From Pseudomonas sp. ACN8 (GTDB lineage Bacteria > Pseudomonadota > Gammaproteobacteria > Pseudomonadales > Pseudomonadaceae), in assembly GCF_002303925.1 (NCBI RefSeq), contig NZ_MRCS01000009.1:62001-126000 (forward strand): a DNA stretch of 64,000 bases. The letters are read 5' to 3'. This document shows, piece after piece, positions 54,346 to 61,937 of the stretch (its first letter is position 1; every line of letters begins with the position of its first letter). Position numbers and translations under genes: made by a program. Below the pieces are notes generated by a model. The model worked only from the letters and a program-made list of their open reading frames with translations, ran no database searches and had not been told where the DNA came from.

Positions 54346-54879
54346 CTACGCTTTGCCGTCGGTGGCCGGAACGGCGGCTTCGCGGCCGAATTCCTTGCCA
54401 AGGGTTTTCAACTTCTCGGTGTTCTGCAACACGTCCATGAGCAGCTCTTCGAGCTTGTCGTTGCCGCCCATCTTGTTGCGCAGGTCCGCCAGCTTGTTGC
54501 GCACTTCCAGCAGCTTGCGCAGCGGCTCGACCTGCTTGACCACGTTCTGCGGTTCGAAGTCTTCGAGGGCGTTGAAGTTGAGCTCGACCCCCAGCTGCGT
54601 GCCGTTCTTGGCCAGGGTGTTGTCGACGCGGTAGGTCAGGCGCGGCTTGATGCCCTTGAGCACGCCGTTGAAGTTGTCGCGGTCGATGAAAATGAACTTG
54701 CGGTCCTTGAGCTTCGGCAGCGGCTCCAGCGGGTTACCGGAGAAATCGCCCAGCACACCGACGACAAAGGGCAGCTCTTTCTTTTCCTGAGCGTCACCGA
54801 TATCCACGTCGTAGGTGATATGGACCCGAGGCGCGCGAACGCGGTCGAGTTTGTGCTGGGTACTTTCCTTCTTCGCCAT
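54346..54879 (-). CDS. tssB: T6SS sheath small subunit TssB (VipA)
   Basis: A 177-residue TssB: STQHKLDRVRAPRVHITYDV, LPFVVGVLGDFSG and KDRKFIFIDRDNFNGVL are classical. ATG at 54879 with GGAGAT upstream. The tssC start is 10 bases downstream. Confidence 0.95.
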   Translation of the reverse strand: MAKKESTQHKLDRVRAPRVHITYDVDIGDAQEKKELPFVVGVLGDFSGNPLEPLPKLKDRKFIFIDRDNFNGVLKGIKPRLTYRVDNTLAKNGTQLGVELNFNALEDFEPQNVVKQVEPLRKLLEVRNKLADLRNKMGGNDKLEELLMDVLQNTEKLKTLGKEFGREAAVPATDGKA

Positions 54880-54947
54880 CGTGATCTCCTGTGCGAACAA
54901 TTCGCTGCAAGTCGTTTGCGTGTCGGTTCAATGGGTGGCCGAGCGCG

Positions 54948-55700
54948 TTACAGTCCTTCGATCGTCAGCAGCAGGCGCTGACGGATTTCATCGTTCATTT
55001 CCATGATGTTCTCAAAGCCCACCAACTCTTCGAAGCTGGTGTTGCCGGCGATCTGGGTGCTGCTGCGGATCACGGCCTCGTCGGGCAACTGCGAGCGAAC
55101 CGGCGAGCTGATGACGCAGAAGGGCAGGTCGCCGAACTCCTTCAAACGTTCGAAACTGACGGGAAAACGCAGGCCTTCGAGCAGGCGGCTGATGCCGGGC
55201 GACTTGCTCAGGCAGTAGAACAGCACCAGGTAATGCACCACGAAACGGTACAGCTCGGCGCTGCTGCGATTGGGGTCTTTGATGACGGTGCGAAAACGCG
55301 CCAGGTCGAACGAACTGAAGCCCACCACCCAGCGCACGGGGCTGGTGATGCGAATGGACTGGCCGCTTTGGGACAGCACCTTGTCGTACTCCAGCGCAAA
55401 CAGTTGCGGGGTGGTGCTGAGCAGGTTGAGGGGTACTTCGAGTTCGTTGACCAACTGGAACGGCGCGCCAGAACCGATGCGGTCGTAGAGCTCCTTGAGT
55501 TCCTTGAAATGGTGCTGGGTCTCGCGCCCGCTGCTGCGTTGCGCGCCCTGCAGGTACTCACCGAAAAACGCCTGAGGACGAATCAGCAAAGCCAGGGTCG
55601 CCAGATAATCCGAGGCCTGCGCCTTGAGCGCATCGGAAATGGCCCGGGTCTGGCTTCGCAGCTTGATCAGTGCTTCAACATCAAAAAACGTTTGGGTCAT
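54948..55700 (-). CDS. First gene of the T6SS locus, function not recognised
   Basis: A 250-residue soluble protein starting MTQTFFDVEALIKLRSQTR, rich in helices, with no signal or membrane segment. It lies 68 bases before tssB on the same strand and is the promoter-proximal gene of the locus, so a T6SS role is likely. I cannot match it to a named Tss or Tag family with confidence. ATG at 55700 is preferred over 55790 because it removes a tail unlike the rest of the protein. Confidence 0.6.
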   Translation of the reverse strand: MTQTFFDVEALIKLRSQTRAISDALKAQASDYLATLALLIRPQAFFGEYLQGAQRSSGRETQHHFKELKELYDRIGSGAPFQLVNELEVPLNLLSTTPQLFALEYDKVLSQSGQSIRITSPVRWVVGFSSFDLARFRTVIKDPNRSSAELYRFVVHYLVLFYCLSKSPGISRLLEGLRFPVSFERLKEFGDLPFCVISSPVRSQLPDEAVIRSSTQIAGNTSFEELVGFENIMEMNDEIRQRLLLTIEGL

Positions 55701-56060
55701 CGGTATTTCGTCCTTGAACACTTCACGAGGGATACCCGGATTAACCTGGGCGTGAAGAGCTACCAATTTCTCGATTGAACATCTGTTCACGAGTTGTGCT
55801 TGCTGATGTTTGACATCAAAAAAACTTGCGGCCAGAAATGTTTAAGCCAGGCTTGCTGGCATAAAGATATTGAGTGGCCATCAGCGTTGTGTAAGGCAGC
55901 AACGATATCGAGAAGTTCACATCGGGAGCGGATTTTTTCGCGTTTTTGATACATATCGCAATACTGTCTACATGCCACTATTTGTAGGAAATAACCTGAA
56001 AACAGCCGTGAAACCCAGCTGTATCAAGGGTTTGAGAAGTGTGTTGGATCCAATTTTTTG

Positions 56061-56076
56061 TACAATTCAAATTGTA
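56061..56076. promoter_or_regulatory. Palindrome TACAATTCAAATTGTA
   Basis: Two perfect 7-bp arms around a 2-base centre, in the T6SS/M48 divergent region, five bases from the next palindrome. Candidate operator. Confidence 0.35.
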
Positions 56077-56081
56077 AATAG

Positions 56082-56095
56082 GTGAACCGGTTCAC
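56082..56095. promoter_or_regulatory. Perfect palindrome GTGAACCGGTTCAC
   Basis: A 14-bp uninterrupted palindrome that resembles LacI/GalR-type operators in form. No LacI gene is in the window. Confidence 0.4.
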
Positions 56096-56394
56096 TCAAT
56101 ACGAGGAGGGGTACCGCTGAAAAAAACAAGTTTTGTAGGAGGTTTTTAGGTTGTTTGTAGGAAGTATCGATGGGGCGGGGAGGCGCTGTTCGGAAGGAAT
56201 GGGTGAATGATCGAGTGTTTTGGGGGGGTGAGAGGTTACATGTCGCTGGCATTTCTGTATAACGCGCCAGGTGCAACTTCGCCGATAACTTCATGGCCGG
56301 TTGTGTGATTGCGAAAGGATCTCCACGCCTTTTTTAAACGGACTTTCTGCTCGCCATGGCTATATGGGCGATGCAACGATTGAGGCCATGTCTC

Positions 56395-58560
56395 ATGAAA
56401 TATCTGAAACTCTTTGCGGTACTTGTGCTGTTGCCGCTTTGCCTTGGATTGATTGGCATCTGGGAGTTGCAACGCAGCAGTGACGCCGGCCGGCAGTTCG
56501 CCAAGGTCCGGGCTGACCTGAACGATATTCGTCCGCAGCTCGAAGCGCTTTCCAGGAAACGAGGCTCCAGCGCTCTCGTAGTCGATGTCGACGGTGAACG
56601 GGTGGACGTTGCGTTGGGCTTGTCTCGCCTGGAAGAAGTCGAGGATGCGTTTGACACTCTGATCCCGGTAAATACGGTGAGAATCTTTCTGGCCAAAGGT
56701 GTTGTCGTCCTTGGCCTTACGGCCTCGCTGATTGGCGTGTCGGGCTTACTCTGGCTCGGTTGGGCCGGATTGCGCGCGAGCCGGTCTCGTGAACAACTGC
56801 TGTACAACTTTACGGAAGTCAGTCGTATCCTGCCTTACTTGCTGGTGGGCCATGTCGTCTTCATGGGCGCGGCGGCCGCGGCCATCCTGGCTTTCGAAAG
56901 CCTGGTGTTTTGGCGTGCGGGACAAATGTTTGCCGGTGAAATCAAGTTGATTGCCATTGCAATGATGGTGATATTCGGCTTCCTGTACTCGATCTGGCAG
57001 ATGGGCAAGCAGTTACCCGTCATGCTGCACATGTTCGAGTCGACACCGATGCCCGTCCTCGGTCAGGAGATCTCGGCAGAACAGGCTCCGCAACTATGGG
57101 TGTTTGTTCGCGGCCTGGCCGATCGACTCGGCGCACTACCTCCCGAGCACATCGTTCTGGGCATGACCGAAGGTTTTTACGTCACCTCAAGCAACGTCGA
57201 TCTGCTCCCCTCGCAGACCACACTCAAGGGCCGAACCCTGCACGTGCCGATGATGTATCTGGGACTGCTCGATACGCAAGAAACCAGCGCGGTGATCGGG
57301 CACGAACTGGCGCACTTCGCCGGCGACGATACCGAGTACAGCTTGCGCTTCGTGCCGATCTACGATGGCGTTGGCCGCAGCCTAGGGGTGATTGCCGAAA
57401 CCTTGCTCCATAGCGATGTGCTGCAACGCACGATACTGTGGCCGGCCTTCATGCTCGGAGAGTATTTTCTTGAGCGGTTCGACCATGCGGTGAACCATTG
57501 GAGCCGCGTGCGGGAATTGGCGGCGGACGCGGCGGGCGCAGAGTTGGCGGGAAATGTCGCCGCGGCCTCGGCGTTGGTGCGCATCTCTGCCATCGACCCG
57601 TTGTTGCAGCAGAGTGTATTTACCCATGTAGCCCGCGCGACCAACTCGAGCACCGGGCACGTCCCGCCCCGTGACTTGCCAACCAGTGTGGTGCAGAAGC
57701 TGGCCACGCATTCACTGACCCTGCCCGAGGAGGAAATGGCAACCAGCCTGCCTCATCCGTCGGACACTCATCCATCCAATGGCGAACGAGTCACTGCTTT
57801 GCAAGTCGCGCTTGAAGAGGCGGTGAGCCGTGGGACTCGCCCGATCATCGCGGCGCAATCCAGCGCCGCGATGGATCATTATTTTGCCGATCCCCAGGCG
57901 TTGCGTGCCCGTATGACCGAGGATTTTCTCGATCATTACGTGGAGCAGGACGCCACGGTCGTGGAAGAGTTGCGTGCCCAGGCCGACAGTGTCGCGGACG
58001 AAGTCCGTCTGCATGAAGGCGCACGATTGCGCGGGTGGATTACCCTGATTTGCTTCACACTCCTGTTGCTGTCGGGCTTGGGACTACTGATTTTGCCGTT
58101 GCTGTCGCCGCCGGCTTTGGCGCAGAGCAAGTCGATGATGCAGGGCGCTGGCGGCGGGCTGGTCGTCTTGATGGCGTGCCTGCTGCCATTCTCGCTGCGC
58201 ATGCTCAAGCGGGCGAACAAGACCGCGTTGTTGCTGACGCCCGAGCACTTCGTTTTCGCCAACTTCAAGGCGCCATTGCCGATACAGCACGTCGCTGATT
58301 TTGGTCTGCAAATGGGCCAGGGGCTGCACTTGAATCTGTTGCTGGAAGACGATGCCCCGATGCCTGAGTTGGCCTCGCGCTCGTTCTTTTCGCCTGATGC
58401 GAAGTTCGACAAGAAAAAGCGCTGGGTCCAGTTACAGTTGATTCAGTTGTGCCGGGACGACAAAAAGCTCAAGGGCAAGGAACTGTCGGAACTGATTGGC
58501 GCCTACCTCAGTGCAGGCACTGCGCGGCACTTGCTGCAGCAACGATTCGAGCAGGCCTGA
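56395..58560 (+). CDS. M48-family membrane zinc metallopeptidase
   Basis: A 721-residue protein. Membrane segments lie near residues 5-25, 100-125, 145-170 and 183-202 and two more near 560-620. The zinc motif HELAH (303-307) is followed by a third-ligand region RELAADAAGAEL, as in M48 (HtpX/Ste24-like) peptidases. It is much longer than HtpX. It would cleave membrane or membrane-near proteins. ATG at 56395 (signal-like MKYLKLFAVLVLLPLCLG) is chosen over 56356. It is divergent from the T6SS locus; any link is unproven. Confidence 0.75.
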   Translation: MKYLKLFAVLVLLPLCLGLIGIWELQRSSDAGRQFAKVRADLNDIRPQLEALSRKRGSSALVVDVDGERVDVALGLSRLEEVEDAFDTLIPVNTVRIFLAKGVVVLGLTASLIGVSGLLWLGWAGLRASRSREQLLYNFTEVSRILPYLLVGHVVFMGAAAAAILAFESLVFWRAGQMFAGEIKLIAIAMMVIFGFLYSIWQMGKQLPVMLHMFESTPMPVLGQEISAEQAPQLWVFVRGLADRLGALPPEHIVLGMTEGFYVTSSNVDLLPSQTTLKGRTLHVPMMYLGLLDTQETSAVIGHELAHFAGDDTEYSLRFVPIYDGVGRSLGVIAETLLHSDVLQRTILWPAFMLGEYFLERFDHAVNHWSRVRELAADAAGAELAGNVAAASALVRISAIDPLLQQSVFTHVARATNSSTGHVPPRDLPTSVVQKLATHSLTLPEEEMATSLPHPSDTHPSNGERVTALQVALEEAVSRGTRPIIAAQSSAAMDHYFADPQALRARMTEDFLDHYVEQDATVVEELRAQADSVADEVRLHEGARLRGWITLICFTLLLLSGLGLLILPLLSPPALAQSKSMMQGAGGGLVVLMACLLPFSLRMLKRANKTALLLTPEHFVFANFKAPLPIQHVADFGLQMGQGLHLNLLLEDDAPMPELASRSFFSPDAKFDKKKRWVQLQLIQLCRDDKKLKGKELSELIGAYLSAGTARHLLQQRFEQA

Positions 58561-58595
58561 AGGCTTTCAGCATCGGCAAGCGCGGGGCGCCGGAT

Positions 58596-58874
58596 TCAAT
58601 GGCGCCCTGCGCAAAGCTGATAAAGGTCTGAAAGCAGCCCTTGCAGTTCGTTGTTTTCGTCCAGCAAGGGTTTTGCGTTTTCATACAGAACAACGTCGTT
58701 GATCGAGCCCATGCCACCGTACAGCGACATCAATCGAGACAGCGCGTACGTCGTATCCCGGGGCAGCGCAAGACTGCACTCCTCAAGTCTGTCTGCCCAG
58801 TGCGTGTGGCCGAATTTCCTCAGCAGTTCTGCCATTCGGACGATGTTCGAGGAGATCTTGTGGAGGTCTCTCAT
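58596..58874 (-). CDS. Small protein, possible immunity-type (DUF6966-like)
   Basis: A 92-residue acidic helical protein with LLRKFGHTHWADRLEECS and LYGGMGSINDVVLYENAKPL. The W-A-D-x-L and YGGMGS-x-ND pattern recalls small proteins found singly beside polymorphic toxins, but I am not certain of the family. ATG at 58874 preferred over 58919. First of several small minus-strand genes in the accessory island. Confidence 0.6.
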   Translation of the reverse strand: MRDLHKISSNIVRMAELLRKFGHTHWADRLEECSLALPRDTTYALSRLMSLYGGMGSINDVVLYENAKPLLDENNELQGLLSDLYQLCAGRH

Positions 58875-58908
58875 GGTGATAGCCCTGAGCCGTTGTGTTT
58901 TCGGAGGG

Positions 58909-59135
58909 TCACTTTTCAACGCTCACAACGCTGATGGAGCCATTACTCCAATCGACCGAGTAGCTGAGGCCATTCCAGTTGCCAGCGATCAGCGCCGCGT
59001 TTTTGTCGCAGTGAAGACTGATGTAGGGTTTATCGGCTTGTGTACCGTGGGGACTTTGACCGGGTGAGGCAGATCAATGGGTTGATTCGCTATCCATAGG
59101 ATTCCATTGTCAACGCGGTACCACGTTTCGGTCAT
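58909..59135 (-). pseudogene. Frameshifted small gene (about 75 codons)
   Basis: From ATG 59135 the first frame reads MTETWYRVDNGILWIANQPIDL and then loses sense. The next frame continues SPHGTQADKPYISLHCDKN...GNWNGLSYSVDWSNGSISVVSVEK to a stop at 58909. Both halves look protein-like, and total length (227 bases) is not a multiple of three, so a single-base deletion or 2-base insertion near 59070 is likely. A stop just upstream in the second frame rules out a separate gene. It ends 34 bases before the start of the 58596-58874 gene. Confidence 0.5.
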
Positions 59136-59174
59136 TACGTTACCTCTAGCGCTATCCGTGAAGTCGCAGCAATG

Positions 59175-60083
59175 TCATGTGCGAGGAAGACTTTCCGGCG
59201 GCAATCCATTCGGCAGCTGAATCTTCAGGCCGCGTGCAATCTGAATGCCTATGTAGAAGGCATCCCCCAGTGCGCCGGCAAGTTCAGGATCGTCGGCTTC
59301 AAACTCTTTGCTGGCCCACGCGCCGATAGTCAATTGGTGCAGCCTGGCTTTATCTTTTTCAACGCCCAGCAACACGTTTCTGATGAATTGCAACTGGATC
59401 AGCGAGCTTGAGTAAATCTGGAACTCGGGACAGCCGTTGTATCTCAGGGCGGTGATGGTTATCGCATTGTCGATGTAGTCGAGGGCCGTTATCGGCGTGT
59501 TCAGACGGCGGTCCTTATCGGCTCCAGCGGTTTGATAGCTGCGCGACGCTACGTACTCATCAAACATTCGAACCTGCTCACCGGTCCGGGCAGAGTCTCG
59601 ATCATAACCAACGTGTTTTCTATAGGTCAGGAATTGTTCTGATTCTGGTCCATGGGTCAGCAGCGAAACAATCGCCGCACATTGCACGAGCCAATAAATT
59701 TCGAACGAGGATTCGGTGCCTCGATAATAGCCAAGATCTGTCGCTTTGCCGTACAAGTCACGCGCCAGTTGGCTGGCGTAATCGCGGTTTATCGTGGTCT
59801 CTGAAGTCCCGTCGGCCGGGTCATTCGCTATGACGAAAACCCGATAACGCTGCAACAGGAGGGCATCCACAAGCGTCAGGTCCGGGCAGGCGGGGGGCAT
59901 CAGCGGGACAAACACTTCTGGCCCACGATTGATCGGTAGCCAGGACAGGTTCCTTTCCACTCGGGAAAGTGGCTTGTCCACTTCGGTGTTGGGGGCTGCG
60001 TCGACAACCTGCTCGGAGGGGGCGGGTGGAAGAACGGTTTTTTGCCCGAATAGGGTTTTCAAACGATGCAATAGTTTTGACAT
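59175..60083 (-). CDS. Protein of unknown function in the accessory island
   Basis: A 302-residue soluble protein. The first 60 residues are basic and Pro/Ala-rich; from about residue 70 it looks globular (PACPDLTLVDALLLQRYRVFVI...LARDLYGKATDLGYYRGTESSFEIYWLVQCAAIVSLL). The start at 60083 is preferred over a TTG at 60098. I do not recognise the family. Its place among T6SS-linked toxin/immunity genes makes an immunity or adaptor role possible. Confidence 0.6.
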   Translation of the reverse strand: MSKLLHRLKTLFGQKTVLPPAPSEQVVDAAPNTEVDKPLSRVERNLSWLPINRGPEVFVPLMPPACPDLTLVDALLLQRYRVFVIANDPADGTSETTINRDYASQLARDLYGKATDLGYYRGTESSFEIYWLVQCAAIVSLLTHGPESEQFLTYRKHVGYDRDSARTGEQVRMFDEYVASRSYQTAGADKDRRLNTPITALDYIDNAITITALRYNGCPEFQIYSSSLIQLQFIRNVLLGVEKDKARLHQLTIGAWASKEFEADDPELAGALGDAFYIGIQIARGLKIQLPNGLPPESLPRT

Positions 60084-60149
60084 GGGGAATCCGTTCAAGG
60101 ATTTTGATTTTGAGGGCAGCGATCCAAAGGGCCGGAGTGACGGTTTGTC

Positions 60150-60253
60150 TTAGATAGCCGTTCCTCTATTGGTCCCCGGCTGCACAATCAGCAGATCATC
60201 CAGCTCTCCGCGGCGACAACTACCCTGACACCGGGGGCACGACAAAGCGTCCC
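60150..60253 (-). other. Possible decayed coding tail
   Basis: Between two genes, one minus-strand frame reads RDALSCPRCQGSCRRGELDDLLIV... to a stop at 60150. The Cys-rich motif looks protein-like, but there is no start codon and it is only about 34 codons. Could be a relic of a lost gene or chance. Confidence 0.2.
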
Positions 60254-60721
60254 TTATGGCAAAAACGCCTTGATTCTCTTGGCGAGAAATTCGTAAAAAT
60301 TGTTCGCATACAATAAGTTCTGCCCCGACGGAATTTTAATGAAAATCTGGCATTCTTCGCCGTTGTATGTGTCGTAGTCGAAGAAAAAAACCTCGCCCAA
60401 GTCGGTTTCGCTGATGACTACTTTTTTAGCGGTTGTTGATTTGTGTTTGAGACCATTGAGGTGCTGGAAAATTATATCTCCACCATTGATGTCTTCGAAG
60501 TCCTCTCCATAGATGCTATATATTTCCTCCGATCCGACTTCTCCTCCTGCATAATTGAGAAGGAACCATTTGTAGGATGCAGGTAATTTATGGCAGATTC
60601 TTTGCTCGGCTTTTACAAGCCAGTCATCAGTCACGGCACCAGCGGGGGATCCGAGCGCGGCGATGTCCGGATGCTTTTTAATCAGATTCTCTAGTTCAAG
60701 TATTGCTGGCTTGTTCTCCAC
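60254..60721 (-). CDS. SMI1/KNR4 (SUKH) family protein, probable immunity protein
   Basis: A 155-residue SUKH-type protein: WLVKAEQRICHKLPASYKWFLLNYAGGEVG and the end FYEFLAKRIKAF are family hallmarks. SUKH proteins are common antidotes for polymorphic toxins. Start: GTG at 60721 is chosen because GGAGG lies six bases upstream and the family begins here; an ATG at 60835 would add 38 untypical residues. The gene is AT-richer than its neighbours, suggesting acquisition. Confidence 0.75.
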   Translation of the reverse strand: MENKPAILELENLIKKHPDIAALGSPAGAVTDDWLVKAEQRICHKLPASYKWFLLNYAGGEVGSEEIYSIYGEDFEDINGGDIIFQHLNGLKHKSTTAKKVVISETDLGEVFFFDYDTYNGEECQIFIKIPSGQNLLYANNFYEFLAKRIKAFLP

Positions 60722-60965
60722 TGGCGGCCTCCAATAAGTTCGAAGTTGAAGTCGGTGCAAGCAGCATTCAGGTCGCCATATGGTTTCAGGTTTGCTCATC
60801 AAATAGGTGAGGTCAGGTATCTCCCCGGGCTCCATATCCTTCGAAATTAATCTACGGCACTCCTGTTCGTAAAGAATCGCAAAATAAGCAAGACTGTTTG
60901 GCGGTCAATGATTGCAAGGAATAAACAGGGTCCTATTTTTCAAGTGGTAGTACTGCCGTAGGATC

Positions 60966-61517
60966 TTAGTGCTGAGAATCAATATGAAGTAGTTGATAGC
61001 GGATCATGGCCTCGCTAAGTCTTAATCTGAGATAGGTATGTGCAGGGCCCAATGCCTCAAGAATTAGTGCCGACTCCAGCAGATAGGATGCCCTTTTAGT
61101 ATGAGTCCACGTCGACGGAGCGGACTGCAAATTCGTGATACGGTCGCATAGCTTGATCGCTGCGGCCTCCCTCGAGTGCGCGGCGATGCTCTGGAAATAA
61201 CGTTCTTCGGAGAACGGAACGATCAAATTTTTGCTCAGGCAGCCGACGGTCGAGGCTACCAAGGTGCCAAAGACATCGGCCAACTCTGCCTGCGTAGTTG
61301 GCGTGTCTTCCAGTACGTCATGCAATAGGGCTGCGGGCAAGGCGATCTCAAGGGCGCCAACCGTCTCTACCCGATCCGCGAAAATCAGTTCATTGGCCAC
61401 CATCGCCACGTGCGTGGTGTAGGGAAGCTTCGAGCCTTTCATCTGCTGGCCGAGGTGAGCAGTAGAAGCAAACAGCCAAGCCTGGTTGTAGAGTTGTTGC
61501 AGGTCAATGGGTTTCAT
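60966..61517 (-). CDS. MESH1-like small alarmone hydrolase (HD domain)
   Basis: A 183-residue HD-domain protein with all RSH-hydrolase marks: AHLGQQMKGSKLPYTTHVAMVA (His21, His36), ALLHDVLEDTPTT (His66-Asp67, Glu70-Asp71) and IKLCDRITNL (Asp125). This is the small stand-alone (p)ppGpp 3'-pyrophosphohydrolase fold (MESH1/SAH) with no synthetase half. ATG at 61517 preferred over 61547. It lies 410 bases downstream of a gene with a RelA-type synthetase domain on the same strand, so it may remove alarmone made by that toxin. Confidence 0.8.
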   Translation of the reverse strand: MKPIDLQQLYNQAWLFASTAHLGQQMKGSKLPYTTHVAMVANELIFADRVETVGALEIALPAALLHDVLEDTPTTQAELADVFGTLVASTVGCLSKNLIVPFSEERYFQSIAAHSREAAAIKLCDRITNLQSAPSTWTHTKRASYLLESALILEALGPAHTYLRLRLSEAMIRYQLLHIDSQH

Positions 61518-61703
61518 TGGCGGGCTCTGTGAGGTAGGCAAAAACATCTTTTGTTAGGTATTGGCAACACTTTCTACTTTGTCGGTAGGTATGGAGTTTT
61601 GCTCTCTTTGAGTCAAAGCTCATCCGTACCGAGAGAGGGAAAGCGAAAACCATGAGATGAACCGTTCAATAGATGACAGTGGATAGCCCTTCATGTTGAA
61701 AAA

Positions 61704-61937
61704 TCATCGTCGGGACCGACCTCTATTGTAGTCTTGGCGGGTGATCTCCTCACCGAAACGCAGAGCTTCATTGAATAAACGGTTGTCATGAGGGACAGGT
61801 TGACTGCTCTCTTCATTGCCGTAGAAACGTACGAATGCCTGCTTCGAAAGATGATCCCATCGATAAGTGACTTCTTCGTATGGATAGTCAACAAAAATGT
61901 CTTCGTTGACGAAACGCTCGCCTTTCTCAATTGCCAT
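61704..61937 (-). CDS. Candidate immunity protein of the RelA/SpoT-type toxin
   Basis: A 77-residue protein (MAIEKGERFVNEDIFVDYPYEEVTYRWD...) rich in acidic and aromatic residues with a basic last ten residues. Its start overlaps the toxin's end by 11 bases in another frame, so the two are translated together. Size, position and lack of signal fit a cytoplasmic immunity protein. I do not recognise a named family. Confidence 0.7.
   Translation of the reverse strand: MAIEKGERFVNEDIFVDYPYEEVTYRWDHLSKQAFVRFYGNEESSQPVPHDNRLFNEALRFGEEITRQDYNRGRSRR

Larger units (their letters stand above)
55701..56394. other. AT-rich divergent promoter region between T6SS and M48 genes
   Basis: A 694-base gap with lower GC than its neighbours and no convincing gene. 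It holds two palindromes (56061-56076 and 56082-56095). I looked for a sigma-54 promoter (GG-N10-GC) toward tssB on the minus strand and found no clear one. Confidence 0.6.

Noticed and set aside
55741..55860. Possible sigma-54 promoter for the T6SS operon on the minus strand
   Set aside because: GG and GC elements are present, but none with the required 10-base spacing and TGGC/TTGC context.
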